NCBI RefSeq assembly: GCF_014652935.1 | Contig: NZ_BMZT01000007.1 | Span: 132,464-196,463 of the forward strand | DNA: 64,000 nt | Reading direction: 5' to 3' | DNA from: Luteimonas padinae | GTDB lineage: Bacteria > Pseudomonadota > Gammaproteobacteria > Xanthomonadales > Xanthomonadaceae | In this document: positions 1 through 8,450 of the stretch, in pieces | How the letters are laid out: each line of letters starts with the position of its first letter | Position numbering within the stretch: the first letter of the stretch is position 1 | The notes under the pieces: generated by a model | What the model was told of the DNA's origin: nothing | Database searches by the model: none | The model's input: only the letters and a program-made list of their open reading frames with translations | Program-made: the position numbers and the translations under genes

Positions 1-428
1 TCAACGTCGAACCGGCCCGGAACCGGACTGTCGAGGTCGAACACGCCGACCAGCGCGCCGTCGCGGAACAGCGGAACCACCAGTTCCGAGCGCGAGGCGG
101 CGTCGCAGGCGATGTGGCCCGGGAAGGCTTCGACATCCTCGACGCGCTGGGTTTCGCCGCTGCTGGCCGCGGCCCCGCAGACGCCGCGGTCGAGCGGGAT
201 GCGCACGCAGGCGGGCTGGCCCTGGAAGGGGCCGACCACCAGCTCGGTGCCGTCGAAGAAGTAGAAGCCGACCCAGTTGAGGTCGGGCAGCGCGTGGTAG
301 ACCAGCGCCGACAGGTTGGCGGCGTTGGCGATGCGGTCGCGTTCGCCGGCGAGCAGGGCGCGCGCCTGGGCGGCGAGCCCGGCGTACTGTTGCGGCTTGT
401 CGCCGCTTAGACTTTGCGTGGTGAACAT
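1..428 (-). CDS. msrC: Free methionine-R-sulfoxide reductase (GAF domain), 3' end outside window
   Basis: About 142 codons are visible; the C-terminal 15-20 residues run off the left edge. The product should reduce free methionine-R-sulfoxide in the cytoplasm. It is a single GAF fold carrying the three cysteines expected of fRMsr enzymes, in the contexts PACVRIP, RGVCGAA and HIACDAASRSELVVP. The WVGFYFFDG and VVGPFQGQPAC stretches are also typical. The ATG (complement of 426-428) shares two bases with the bioD start on the other strand, so the genes are divergent with no spacer. The promoter must therefore lie inside bioD, or be very close. Confidence 0.88.
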   Translation of the reverse strand, partial: MFTTQSLSGDKPQQYAGLAAQARALLAGERDRIANAANLSALVYHALPDLNWVGFYFFDGTELVVGPFQGQPACVRIPLDRGVCGAAASSGETQRVEDVEAFPGHIACDAASRSELVVPLFRDGALVGVFDLDSPVPGRFDV

Positions 429-1155
429 GCAGACGAGTCTAACGCGCGGGATCCTGGTCACCGGGACCGACACCGGCGTCGGCAAGAGCCTGGCCAGTGC
501 AGCCCTGCTGCACGCGCTTCGGGCCCGCGGCCTGCGCGCGGTGGGAATGAAGCCGGTCGCGGCCGGCTGCGATGCGACGCCGGCGGGATGGCGCAACGAG
601 GATGCGCTGGCGCTGCAGGCGGCCAGCGATCCGGTGCCGGCCTACGACGACGTCAATCCCTGGGCGCTGCCCGAGCCGACCGCGCCGCAGCTGGCCGCGC
701 GCGCGGCGGAGGTGGAGGTCACGCTGGCGCCCATCCTGGCGGCGCATGCCCGCCTGGCGGCGGCCGCCGACGTGGTGGTGGTCGAAGGGGCGGGGGGCTG
801 GCTGTCGCCGCTGGCCGACGGCATCGAGCACGCCGACCTCGCGCATGCGCTTGAGCTGCCGGTGGTGCTGGTGGTGGGGCTGCGCCTGGGCTGCCTGAGC
901 CACGCCCGGCTGTCGGCGCGCGCCATCCAGGCCGACGGCTGCCGGCTGGCCGGCTGGATCGCCAGCGCAGTGGATCCGGACTTCGGGCGCGGCCACGACT
1001 ATCTCGCGCTGCTGCGCGACGCGCTGCCCGTCCCCTGCCTGGGCGTCCTGCCCTGGGCGCCGGCGCCGGCCGACCCGGCCGCGCTGGCGTCGACCCTGTC
1101 GTCCGCGGCCTGCGCCATCGCCGAAGACGGGTGGACGCGCTCCGCGCAGGCCTAG
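427..1155 (+). CDS. bioD: Dethiobiotin synthase
   Basis: 242 residues. It carries out ATP-dependent carboxylation of 7,8-diaminopelargonate to dethiobiotin, the penultimate step of biotin synthesis. The N-terminal P-loop GTDTGVGKS (about residues 10-18), MKPVAAG, and VEGAGGWLSPL (about 120) are the family signatures. I chose ATG 427 because the conserved ILVTGTDTG strand then starts at the usual distance; an upstream in-frame start at 316 would add unrelated residues over the msrC coding region, and GTG codons at 418 and 421 are possible alternatives. No other bio genes are adjacent. It is followed by a 148-base gap before the RND operon. Confidence 0.93.
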   Translation: MQTSLTRGILVTGTDTGVGKSLASAALLHALRARGLRAVGMKPVAAGCDATPAGWRNEDALALQAASDPVPAYDDVNPWALPEPTAPQLAARAAEVEVTLAPILAAHARLAAAADVVVVEGAGGWLSPLADGIEHADLAHALELPVVLVVGLRLGCLSHARLSARAIQADGCRLAGWIASAVDPDFGRGHDYLALLRDALPVPCLGVLPWAPAPADPAALASTLSSAACAIAEDGWTRSAQA

Positions 1156-1188
1156 GAGGGGCGGGCCCTCGTCCCGCCTCGACATCGC

Positions 1189-1224
1189 CGCACATGCGTC
1201 CGTGCCAGCATGGGCGCATGTGCG
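1189..1224. promoter_or_regulatory. Palindrome ahead of RND efflux operon
   Basis: Perfect 10-base arms CGCACATGCG and CGCATGTGCG are separated by 16 bases. It has no T-run, so it is a poor intrinsic terminator. It sits about 40 bases upstream of the putative -10, where an operator for a local repressor would be expected. No regulator gene is adjacent, so the identity of any binding protein is unknown. Confidence 0.4.
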
Positions 1225-1262
1225 CGGCCCTGACTTCCTGCACGTTACCGGCCGCGCGCCGA

Positions 1263-1271
1263 TGCTATACT
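1263..1271 (+). promoter_or_regulatory. Extended -10 promoter for RND operon
   Basis: The sequence TGCTATACT matches an extended -10 element (TGn followed by a near-consensus hexamer), about 33 bases before the adaptor ATG. No convincing -35 is present, which is normal for extended -10 promoters. Confidence 0.5.
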
Positions 1272-1303
1272 TCCCGGTTCAGAATCTCCCCCGAGGACCC
1301 CTC

Positions 1304-2566
1304 ATGCGCCGCATCGCCCTGATCCCGATCCTGCTCGCGGCCCTGGCGGCCTGCGGCGGGGAGGACGCGCCACAGGCGCCGCCGCCGCCCGAGCTGGGCG
1401 TGGTGGCGGCGCAGTCCACCGACGCGCCGCTGCGCCTCGATCTCGTCGGCCGGCTGGCCCCCTACCGCAGCGCCGACGTGCGCGCGCGCGTGCCGGGCGT
1501 GGTCCAGCGCCGCGTCTATCAGGAGGGCAGCGACGTCAAGGAAGGCCAGGTGCTGTTCGAGATCGATCCGGCGCCGCTGCGTGCCGCCGCCGGCGAGGCC
1601 CGGGCGGCGCTGGCCCAGGCCACGGCCAACCAGGCCAACGCCCGCGCCGCCGCGGCGCGCGCGCGCAGCCTGGCGCCGCAGAAGTACATCTCGCAGTCCG
1701 ACCTCGACAACGCGCTGGCCGCCGAGCGCAGCGCCAACGCCGCGGTGCAGGCCGCGCAGTCGGCGGTGGAGAGCGCGAACATCAACCTCGGCTACGCCAC
1801 CGTGCGCGCGCCGATCGCCGGCCGCGCCGGCAAGCAGCAGGTGACCGAGGGCGCGCTGGTCGGCCAGGGCACGGCGACGCTGCTGACCACGGTCGACCAG
1901 ATCGACCCGCTGTACGTGAACTTCAGCATGGCCGCCGGCGACCTCGACCGGATCCGCGGCATGCAGCTGGACCGCGACGGGCCGGTGGCGGTGCAGGTGC
2001 TGCTGCCCGACGGCAGCACCTACGCGCATCCCGGCGAAATGGATTTTTCCGGCGACATCGTCGATCCCGACACCGGCGCGGTGTCGCTGCGCGCGACCCT
2101 GCCCAACCCCGACCGGCGCCTGCTGCCCGGCACCTACGTGACCCTGGTGGCGACGCTGGGCGTGCAGCACGGCGTGTTCCGGGTGCCGCAGGCCGCGGTG
2201 CAGCGCGACGCCACCGGTGCCTACGTGCTGGTGGTCGGCGCCGACGGCAACGTGGCCCGCAAGGACGTCGCCACCGCGCGTGCCGACGGCGGCGACTGGA
2301 TCGTGACCAGCGGCCTGGCCGCCGGCGACCAGGTGGTGGTGTCGGGCCTGCAGCGCGCGCGCGTGGGAGAGCCGGCGACGGCGGCGCCGTGGCAGCCGAC
2401 GGCCGCAGCGGCAGCAGGCGCGCAGGGCGCGGCAGGTGCCGCTGGCGCGACGCCGGATGCGGACGAGGGCGCAGCCGATCCGGATGCGGCGGATCCGGCC
2501 GCCAGTGCGGCTGACGCCGCCGATGCAGCGCCGGCCGACGGTGCCGCCAGCGGTCGCCGGGACTGA
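1304..2566 (+). CDS. RND efflux periplasmic adaptor lipoprotein (AcrA/MexA-like)
   Basis: 420 residues, a membrane-fusion protein linking the inner-membrane RND pump to an outer-membrane channel. The N-terminus has a lipoprotein signal (hydrophobic stretch then LAALAACGG, cleavage before Cys). It is followed by the barrel-sandwich (lipoyl) halves around YQEGSDVKEGQVLFEIDP and VRAPIAGRAGKQQVTEGALV, with an alanine-rich alpha-hairpin between. The last roughly 50 residues form a low-complexity Ala/Asp tail, longer than usual. ATG 1304 is preceded by GAGGA. It ends 5 bases before the pump gene, so the two are one operon. No outer-membrane factor gene follows, so a shared TolC-like channel is likely. 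Confidence 0.92.
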   Translation: MRRIALIPILLAALAACGGEDAPQAPPPPELGVVAAQSTDAPLRLDLVGRLAPYRSADVRARVPGVVQRRVYQEGSDVKEGQVLFEIDPAPLRAAAGEARAALAQATANQANARAAAARARSLAPQKYISQSDLDNALAAERSANAAVQAAQSAVESANINLGYATVRAPIAGRAGKQQVTEGALVGQGTATLLTTVDQIDPLYVNFSMAAGDLDRIRGMQLDRDGPVAVQVLLPDGSTYAHPGEMDFSGDIVDPDTGAVSLRATLPNPDRRLLPGTYVTLVATLGVQHGVFRVPQAAVQRDATGAYVLVVGADGNVARKDVATARADGGDWIVTSGLAAGDQVVVSGLQRARVGEPATAAPWQPTAAAAAGAQGAAGAAGATPDADEGAADPDAADPAASAADAADAAPADGAASGRRD

Positions 2567-2571
2567 CGCCG

Positions 2572-5500
2572 ATGCCTCGCTTCTTCATCGACCATCCGGT
2601 CTTCGCCTGGGTCATCTCGATCCTGATCGCGCTCTCGGGCGTGATCGCCCTGCTCAACATGGGCGTCGAGTCGTATCCCAACGTCGCGCCGCCGCAGGTC
2701 ACCGTGGGCGCGAGCTATCCCGGCGCCGACGCGGCCACCACCGAGCGCGCGGTCACCCAGGTCATCGAGCAGCAGCTCACCGGCATCGACAACCTGCTGT
2801 ACTTCAGCTCGAGCTCCAGCTCGTCCGGCCGCGCCAGCATCACCCTGACCTTCCAGACCGGCACCGACCCCGACATCGCCCAGGTGCAGGTGCAGAACAA
2901 GGTCGCGCTGGCCACCCCGCGACTGCCCAGCGAGGTCACCCAGCAGGGCGTGGTGGTGGCCAAGGCCAACGCCGGCTTCCTGATGGTGGTGGCGCTGCGC
3001 TCGTCGAACCCGGCGATCGACCGCAACGCGCTCAACAACCTGATCGGCGCCAGCGTGCTCGAGCAGATCTCGCGCGTGCCCGGCGTCGGCAGCACCCAGC
3101 AGTTCGGCTCCGAGTACGCCATGAACATCTGGCTCAACCCGGACCGGATGCAGGGCTACGGCCTGTCCGCCACCCAGGTGCTGGCGGCGGTGCGTGGCCA
3201 GAACGTGCAGTTCGCCGCCGGCTCGATCGGCGCCGACCCCGCGCCCGAGGGCCAGGGCTTCACCGCCACGGTCTCGGCCGAGGGCCGCTTCGCGACGCCG
3301 GAGCAGTTCGGCGACATCATCCTGCGCGCCGATGCCGACGGCAGCACAGTGCGGCTGAAGGACGTCGCCCGGATCGAGATCGGGGCGTCCGGCTACGGCT
3401 TCGACACCCGGTTCAACGGCGTGCCCACGGGCGCCTTCGCGGTGCAGCTGCTGCCCGGTGCCAACGCGCTCACCGTGGCCGAGGGCGTGAGCTCGCGCAT
3501 GGACGAGCTGCAGGGCAGCTTCCCGCATGGCGTGGAGTGGTTCTCGCCCTTCGACAGCACCACCTTCGTGACCATCTCCATCAAGGAAGTCGTCAAGACC
3601 CTGATGGAGGCGATGGTGCTGGTGTTCCTGGTGATGCTGGTGTTCCTGCAGAACCTGCGCGCCACCATCATCCCGACCCTGGTGATCCCGATCGCGCTGC
3701 TGGGCACCTTCCTGGGCCTGAGCATCATCGGCTTCACCGTCAACCAGCTGACCCTGTTCGCGATGGTGCTGGCGATCGGCATCGTGGTCGACGACGCGAT
3801 CGTGGTGATCGAGAACGTCGAGCGCATCATGACCGAGGAGGGCCTGCCGCCGCGCGAGGCCACGATCAAGGCGATGGACCAGATCACCGGCGCGGTGGTC
3901 GCGATCACCCTGGTGCTGGCGGCAGTGTTCATCCCCAGCGCGCTGCAGGGTGGCGCCTCGGGCGAGATCTACAAGCAGTTCGCGATCACCATCGCGGTGG
4001 CGATGGCGTTCTCGGCGTTCCTGGCGCTGGGCTTCACCCCGGCGCTGTGCGCGAGCTTCCTCAAGGCTTCCGACGTGCACCATGGCGACGGCGAGGGCGG
4101 CGGCAAGCGCCAGAACGTGGTCTACCGCACCTTCAACCGGTACTACGACCGGGTGGCGGCGGTCTACGTGCGCCACATCGGCAGCGCGATCGGCCACGCG
4201 CCGCGCTGGATGCTGGTGTTCGCGGTACTGGTGGTGGCCACCGGCCTGCTGTTCACGCGCCTGCCGGGCAGCTTCCTGCCCGAGGAGGACCAGGGCTACG
4301 CCATGGCGATCGTGCAGCTGCCGCCGGGCTCCACCCTGCAGCGCACCCAGGCCGTGTTCGAGGACGTGCGCGCGACGCTGGAGCAGGTCGACGGCTACGA
4401 AAGCATGATGCAGGTGGCCGGCTTCAGCTTCATCGGCCAGGGCGAGAACGTCGGCATGGCCTTCATCAAGCTCAAGGACTGGGGCGAGCGCGAGGGCACG
4501 GTGCAGGACTTCCTGCAGGCCGCCAACGGCGCGCTGTACGGCATCCGCGATGCGCAGATCTTCGTCGTGAACCTGCCGACGGTGCAGGGCCTGGGCCAGT
4601 TCGGCGGCTTCGACATGTACCTGCAGGACCGTGCCGGCCTCGGCCGCGAGGCGCTCACCTCCGCGCGCAACCAGCTGCTGGGCGCGGCGGCGCAGGATGC
4701 GGCGCTGACCGCGGTGCGCCCGAACACGCTCGAGGACGCGCCGCAGCTCAAGCTCACCGTCGACCGCGTGCAGGCGCAGGCGATGGGGCTGTCGGTCAGC
4801 GACATCTACAACGCGATCCAGCTGATGCTGGCGCCGGTGTACGTCAACGACTACTTCGCCGATGGCCGCGTGAAGCGCGTCAACATGCGCGCCGACGCGC
4901 CCTACCGCACCGATCCCGGCTCGCTGGCGCGCTACTACACGCCCGGCCCGATCGGCGCCGAAGGCGAGCGGAGCATGATCCCGCTGTCCAACGTGGTCGA
5001 TGCGCAGTGGACCATGAGCACGCCGTCGCTGACCCGCTACAACGGCTACTCGGCGGTGAACATCGTCGGCTCGCAGGCGCCGGGGCACAGTTCGGGCGAG
5101 GCCATGGCCGCGATGGAGCGCATCGTCGACGAAGAGCTGCCCGCGGGTTTCGGCTACGACTGGGCCGGCATGTCCTACCAGGAGATCATCGCCGGCAACA
5201 CCGCAACGCTGCTGCTGGTGCTGTCGGTGGTGGTGGTGTTCCTGTGCCTGGCCGCGCTGTACGAGAGCTGGTCGATCCCGGTGGCGGTGCTGCTGATCGT
5301 GCCGCTGGGCATCCTGGGCGCGGTGGTGTTCACCATGCTGCGTCCGGGGCTGTCGAACGACATCTTCTTCAAGATCGGCATGGTCACGGTGATCGGCCTG
5401 GCGGCGAAGAACGCGATCCTGATCATCGAGTTCGCGGTGCTGGAGCGCGCCAACGGCAAGCCGCTGCGCGAGGCGGTGGTCGAGGCCGCGCGCATGCGCT

Positions 5501-5736
5501 TCCGCCCGATCCTGATGACGTCGTTCGCCTTCATCATGGGCGTGCTGCCGATGGCGCTGTCTACCGGCGCCGGCGCCAACGCGCGCCATGCGCTGGGCAC
5601 GGGCGTGATCGGCGGCATGCTGTTCGCGACCTTCCTCGGCCTGCTGCTGATCCCGGTGTTCTTCGTCAGCGTGCGTCGCGTGCTGGGCGAGCGGCTGGAT
5701 GATGCCGCGCCGGCCAAGGCGCTGGCGAAGGACTGA
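2572..5736 (+). CDS. RND multidrug efflux permease (HAE-1 family)
   Basis: 1054 residues, the usual AcrB/MexB length. It is a proton-driven trimeric exporter in the inner membrane. The N-terminus FFIDHPVFAWVISILI is typical. The transmembrane relay segment GIVVDDAIVVIENV holds the paired aspartates of TM4, and a second-half copy of the motif (GLAAKNAILIIEF) carries the TM10 lysine. The two large periplasmic loops are present. It forms an operon with the lipoprotein adaptor 5 bases upstream. The substrate range cannot be read from the sequence. Confidence 0.95.
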   Translation: MPRFFIDHPVFAWVISILIALSGVIALLNMGVESYPNVAPPQVTVGASYPGADAATTERAVTQVIEQQLTGIDNLLYFSSSSSSSGRASITLTFQTGTDPDIAQVQVQNKVALATPRLPSEVTQQGVVVAKANAGFLMVVALRSSNPAIDRNALNNLIGASVLEQISRVPGVGSTQQFGSEYAMNIWLNPDRMQGYGLSATQVLAAVRGQNVQFAAGSIGADPAPEGQGFTATVSAEGRFATPEQFGDIILRADADGSTVRLKDVARIEIGASGYGFDTRFNGVPTGAFAVQLLPGANALTVAEGVSSRMDELQGSFPHGVEWFSPFDSTTFVTISIKEVVKTLMEAMVLVFLVMLVFLQNLRATIIPTLVIPIALLGTFLGLSIIGFTVNQLTLFAMVLAIGIVVDDAIVVIENVERIMTEEGLPPREATIKAMDQITGAVVAITLVLAAVFIPSALQGGASGEIYKQFAITIAVAMAFSAFLALGFTPALCASFLKASDVHHGDGEGGGKRQNVVYRTFNRYYDRVAAVYVRHIGSAIGHAPRWMLVFAVLVVATGLLFTRLPGSFLPEEDQGYAMAIVQLPPGSTLQRTQAVFEDVRATLEQVDGYESMMQVAGFSFIGQGENVGMAFIKLKDWGEREGTVQDFLQAANGALYGIRDAQIFVVNLPTVQGLGQFGGFDMYLQDRAGLGREALTSARNQLLGAAAQDAALTAVRPNTLEDAPQLKLTVDRVQAQAMGLSVSDIYNAIQLMLAPVYVNDYFADGRVKRVNMRADAPYRTDPGSLARYYTPGPIGAEGERSMIPLSNVVDAQWTMSTPSLTRYNGYSAVNIVGSQAPGHSSGEAMAAMERIVDEELPAGFGYDWAGMSYQEIIAGNTATLLLVLSVVVVFLCLAALYESWSIPVAVLLIVPLGILGAVVFTMLRPGLSNDIFFKIGMVTVIGLAAKNAILIIEFAVLERANGKPLREAVVEAARMRFRPILMTSFAFIMGVLPMALSTGAGANARHALGTGVIGGMLFATFLGLLLIPVFFVSVRRVLGERLDDAAPAKALAKD

Positions 5737-5742
5737 GGCACG

Positions 5743-5771
5743 AAAAAACCCGGCAGCCTTCGCTGCCGGGT
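5743..5771 (-). terminator. Intrinsic terminator between RND pump and phasin gene
   Basis: Arms ACCCGGCAGC (5748-5757) and GCTGCCGGGT (5762-5771) form a perfect 10-bp stem with loop CTTC. Six A residues at 5743-5748 become the U-run on the minus strand, so it is strongest for the phasin transcript. It may also stop the convergent efflux operon. Confidence 0.85.
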
Positions 5772-5847
5772 CCGGTGTGTGGGGCGACGCGCGGGGAGAG
5801 GAGCGCGCGTGCCCCGGTTCCGTTGCCGGAACCCTTGACGCCGTTGC

Positions 5848-6249
5848 TTACTTGCGGCCCTTGCCGGTGGCCGCCTTGGTGGCGGTCTGCACGGCTTCCT
5901 CGGCCTTGGCCTGGGCGGCCTCGACCTGGCCCTTCGCGATCTGCGCGATGGCCTCGTTGGTGGCCACGGCCTGGCCGAAGACTTCCTGGCCGGCGCTGAC
6001 CGAGCGCTCGAGGCTCTCGCGGGCGGTCTGGACGCCCTTCGGCCACACGGCCTTCAGGCCGTCGAAGTCGCGGACCTCGGCCAGCTCGCCCCAGAAGGCG
6101 AAGGCGGCGTTGGTGTTCTGCTCGAGGGTCGACAGCTGCAGGCCGAAGGCCTTCTCGGCACCGGCCAGGGCCAGGCGGTTGACCTGGGCGGCGGTGTCGG
6201 CGAACTGGCGCGCGGTGCTGGCGAACTGCTCGTTGATGTTCTGGTACAT
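5848..6249 (-). CDS. Phasin family protein
   Basis: 133 residues. Phasins coat polyhydroxyalkanoate granules and control their size. The N-terminus MYQNINEQFASTARQFADT and the all-helical, Ala/Gln/Glu-rich body match the phasin_2 type. There is a C-terminal Lys/Ala tail (ATKAATGKGRK) and no signal peptide or membrane segment. It stands alone, with a strong terminator about 77 bases after its stop and a T/A-richer leader upstream. No PHA synthase lies in the window. Assignment rests on overall similarity of pattern. Confidence 0.85.
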   Translation of the reverse strand: MYQNINEQFASTARQFADTAAQVNRLALAGAEKAFGLQLSTLEQNTNAAFAFWGELAEVRDFDGLKAVWPKGVQTARESLERSVSAGQEVFGQAVATNEAIAQIAKGQVEAAQAKAEEAVQTATKAATGKGRK

Positions 6250-6407
6250 GGCGGGCTCCTGCTGGTGTCCGGCAGGGATTGCCGGTTTGTGCGGTGCAGC
6301 ATAACCCGCCCGATGTTGCGGTGCAACAACCGTTCCTCGGTGCGTTCAGCCGGCGCTGCGCCGCGTGTCCGGGCGCCGTGCGCCGTGCGCCCGAATGCCG
6401 CGCGCCT

Positions 6408-6487
6408 GTAGGAGCGGCTACAGCCGCGACCCGGGATTGCGGTCGAGTCGGAGGTCGCGCTCGGGTCGCGGCTGCAGCCGTTCCTAC
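6408..6487. repeat. REP-type palindromic element, copy 1
   Basis: Two inverted arms of 26 bases (6408-6433 and 6462-6487) begin and end with GTAGGA/TCCTAC and carry the core CGGCTnCAGCCGCGAC; they differ at two positions. It belongs to the same family as the elements at 32944 and 62321. It lies between queD and the phasin gene, both on the minus strand. Confidence 0.85.
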
Positions 6488-6518
6488 TGGGGGGTGTTTG
6501 GCGTCGGGCAGGGCGGCG

Positions 6519-6881
6519 TTATGGCGTCGGGCCGCGATAGCGGCAGCCCGAAGTGCAGGTCTCATGCACCACCACCTCGGACAGCTGCGGCAACGCCGGC
6601 CGCAGCCGCTCCCAGATCCACGCCGCCAGCCGCTCGCTGGTCGGGTTCTCCAGCCCCGGAATGTCGTTGAGGTACTGGTGGTCAAGCTGCTCGTACAGCG
6701 GCTTGAACGCGGCCTTGATGTCGGCGAAGTCCATCACCCAGCCGGTGTCGGCGCCGGGCTCGCCGGAGACGTGCAGCTCGATCCGGAACGAATGCCCGTG
6801 CAGGCGCGAGCACTTGTGGCCCTTCGGCACGTTCGGCAGCCGGTGCGCGGACTCGATGGTGAAGACCTTGAAGATGTCCAT
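6519..6881 (-). CDS. queD: 6-carboxytetrahydropterin synthase
   Basis: 120 residues, matching the short QueD form. It converts 7,8-dihydroneopterin triphosphate to 6-carboxy-tetrahydropterin in queuosine biosynthesis. The zinc-binding histidines are H13 (ESAHRL), H28 and H30 (RLHGHS), with catalytic Cys24 before them; the C-terminal [12 protein letters not shown] is also characteristic. ATG 6881 is the natural start; an in-frame GTG lies 9 bases earlier. It begins 6 bases after prpF stops on the same strand, so it is probably co-transcribed with prpF although unrelated in pathway. Confidence 0.9.
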   Translation of the reverse strand: MDIFKVFTIESAHRLPNVPKGHKCSRLHGHSFRIELHVSGEPGADTGWVMDFADIKAAFKPLYEQLDHQYLNDIPGLENPTSERLAAWIWERLRPALPQLSEVVVHETCTSGCRYRGPTP

Positions 6882-6886
6882 GGCAC

Positions 6887-8098
6887 TCACTCCATCGTTC
6901 CGGCGGGCACGCGCACCGCGCCTTCCATCAGCACGCGCGCGCTGCGGCTCATGATCGCCTTGGTGGCGGTCCAGCGGCCGTCGACTTCGGCGGCCTCGGC
7001 GCCCACTCGCAGCGTGCCGGACGGGTGCCCGAAGCGCACGGCGTCGCGGGCGCCGCCGCCGGCCGCCAGGTTCACCAGCGTCCCGGGAATCGCCGCCGCG
7101 GTGCCGATGGCCACCGCGCAGGTGCCCATCATCGCGTGGTGCAGTTTGCCCATCGACAGCGCGCGCACGTTGAGGTCGATGTCGGCGGCGGCGACGGCCT
7201 TGCCGCTGGAGGCGACGTAGCCCTTGGGCGGCGCCACGAACGCGACCTTGGGCGTGTGCTGGCGGGTGGCAGCTTCTTCCGGCGCCTGGATCAGGCCCAT
7301 GCGCAGCGCGCCGGCAACGCGGATCGCCTCCAGCGTGGCGAGCGCCGCGCGGTCCTCGTTGATCGCCGGCTGCAGCTCGGTGCCGTCGTAGCCGATGTCG
7401 GACGCATTGACGAAGACGGTGGGGATGCCGGCGCTGATCATGGTGGCCGGCAGCGTGCCGAGGCCCGGCACGTCGAGTTCGTCGACGAGCTGGCCGGTGG
7501 GGAACATCGCGCCGCCGTCGCCATCGTCGTCGGACGGATCCATGAACTCGAGCACGATCTCGGCCGCCGGGAAGGTCACGCCGTCCAGCTCGAAGTCGCC
7601 GGTTTCCTGCACCTCGCCGTTCGCCAGCGGCACGTGCACCACGATGGTCTTGCCGATGTTGGCCTGCCACACGCGCACGGCGAAGGTGCCGTCCTGCGGC
7701 AGGCGCGCGGGGTCGATGAAACCGTTGGCGATCGCGAACGGACCGACCGCGGTGCTGAGATTGCCGCAGTTGCCCGACCAGTCGACGAACGCGGTGTCGA
7801 TCGAGACCTGGCCGTAGAGGTAGTCGACGTCGTGGCCGGGCCGCGTGGAGCTGGAGATGATCACGCACTTGCTGGTCGACGAGGTCGCGCCGCCCATGCC
7901 GTCGGTGTGCTTGCCGTAGGGGTCGGGCGAGCCGATCACGCGCATCAGCAGGGCATCTCGCGCCGGGCCGGGCACGCGCGCGGCCTCGGGCAGGTCGTCC
8001 AGGCGGAAGAACACGCCCTTGGAGGTGCCGCCGCGCATGTAAGTGGCGGGGACGCGCAGTTGGGGAGCGGGGAGGTGGGGATTGGGCTGACGGGACAT
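6887..8098 (-). CDS. prpF: 2-methylaconitate cis-trans isomerase
   Basis: 403 residues. PrpF isomerises the trans-2-methylaconitate made by AcnD to the cis form in the 2-methylcitrate cycle of propionate oxidation. Diagnostic stretches are [13 protein letters not shown] near the N-terminus, [13 protein letters not shown] and [13 protein letters not shown] 8098 (MSRQPNPH) was preferred; an upstream start at 8137 would add an unconserved leader. acnD lies 1.4 kb away on the same strand but is separated by an accessory patch read the other way, so prpF needs its own promoter in 8099-8219. prpB and prpC are not in the window. Confidence 0.92.
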   Translation of the reverse strand: MSRQPNPHLPAPQLRVPATYMRGGTSKGVFFRLDDLPEAARVPGPARDALLMRVIGSPDPYGKHTDGMGGATSSTSKCVIISSSTRPGHDVDYLYGQVSIDTAFVDWSGNCGNLSTAVGPFAIANGFIDPARLPQDGTFAVRVWQANIGKTIVVHVPLANGEVQETGDFELDGVTFPAAEIVLEFMDPSDDDGDGGAMFPTGQLVDELDVPGLGTLPATMISAGIPTVFVNASDIGYDGTELQPAINEDRAALATLEAIRVAGALRMGLIQAPEEAATRQHTPKVAFVAPPKGYVASSGKAVAAADIDLNVRALSMGKLHHAMMGTCAVAIGTAAAIPGTLVNLAAGGGARDAVRFGHPSGTLRVGAEAAEVDGRWTATKAIMSRSARVLMEGAVRVPAGTME

Positions 8099-8195
8099 TG
8101 CGCAAACACCGGAGAGTTCAGGCAGGCATTGTTCCATGGAACCGGGCAGCCCCCGGGAGGACGCTGGCGGGCAAGTCTTCGAACGCTATGTTAAA

Positions 8196-8212
8196 AGTGC
8201 AATCATTGCACT
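8196..8212. promoter_or_regulatory. Perfect palindrome in divergent prpF / DUF4160 promoter region
   Basis: AGTGCAATcATTGCACT has 8-base perfect arms around one central C. It lies in an AT-rich island (about 8183-8222) unlike its surroundings. On the minus strand it occupies the spacer between a TTGATA box and TTTTAA; on the plus strand TATGTT (8187-8192) is a possible -10. It is a likely operator for the HTH-containing DUF2442 protein or another local regulator. Confidence 0.5.
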
Positions 8213-8219
8213 ATTATCA

Positions 8220-8450
8220 ATGCCAACACTCGCCCGCCTGTCCGGCTGCACCCTCACCATGTACGCAGCAGACCACCAGCCGCCGCATTTCCAGGTCCGC
8301 CTGCGCGACGGCCGCGAGGCGCTGGTCGAAATCACTTCGCTTCGGCCGCTGTCCAGCGCGATCGCGCCGCGCGGACTCGCAGCAGCCATCGAGTGGGCGG
8401 CAGCCAACAGACCGGTGCTCGAGGCCACCTGGCGGGAGCTGAATCCATGA
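8220..8450 (+). CDS. DUF4160 domain protein
   Basis: 76 residues. The protein begins MPTLARLSGCTLTMYAADHQPPHFQV, matching the DUF4160 pattern (MPT...F.G..I.MY..DH.PPHFH). The ATG at 8220 gives the conserved N-terminus; no clear ribosome-binding site precedes it. The family is small, of unknown biochemistry, and commonly found as the first gene of a pair with a DUF2442 protein in accessory regions; a toxin-antitoxin role has been proposed but not shown. Its stop overlaps the next start (ATGA at 8447-8450), so the two are translationally coupled. This pair lies between prpF and acnD on the opposite strand to both. Confidence 0.78.
   Translation: MPTLARLSGCTLTMYAADHQPPHFQVRLRDGREALVEITSLRPLSSAIAPRGLAAAIEWAAANRPVLEATWRELNP

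Noticed and set aside
2221..5589. A 1122-codon open frame antisense to the RND pump.
   Set aside because: Arg/His/Gln-rich composition from reading high-GC codons in the wrong frame; the plus-strand frames encode an unmistakable RND adaptor and pump.
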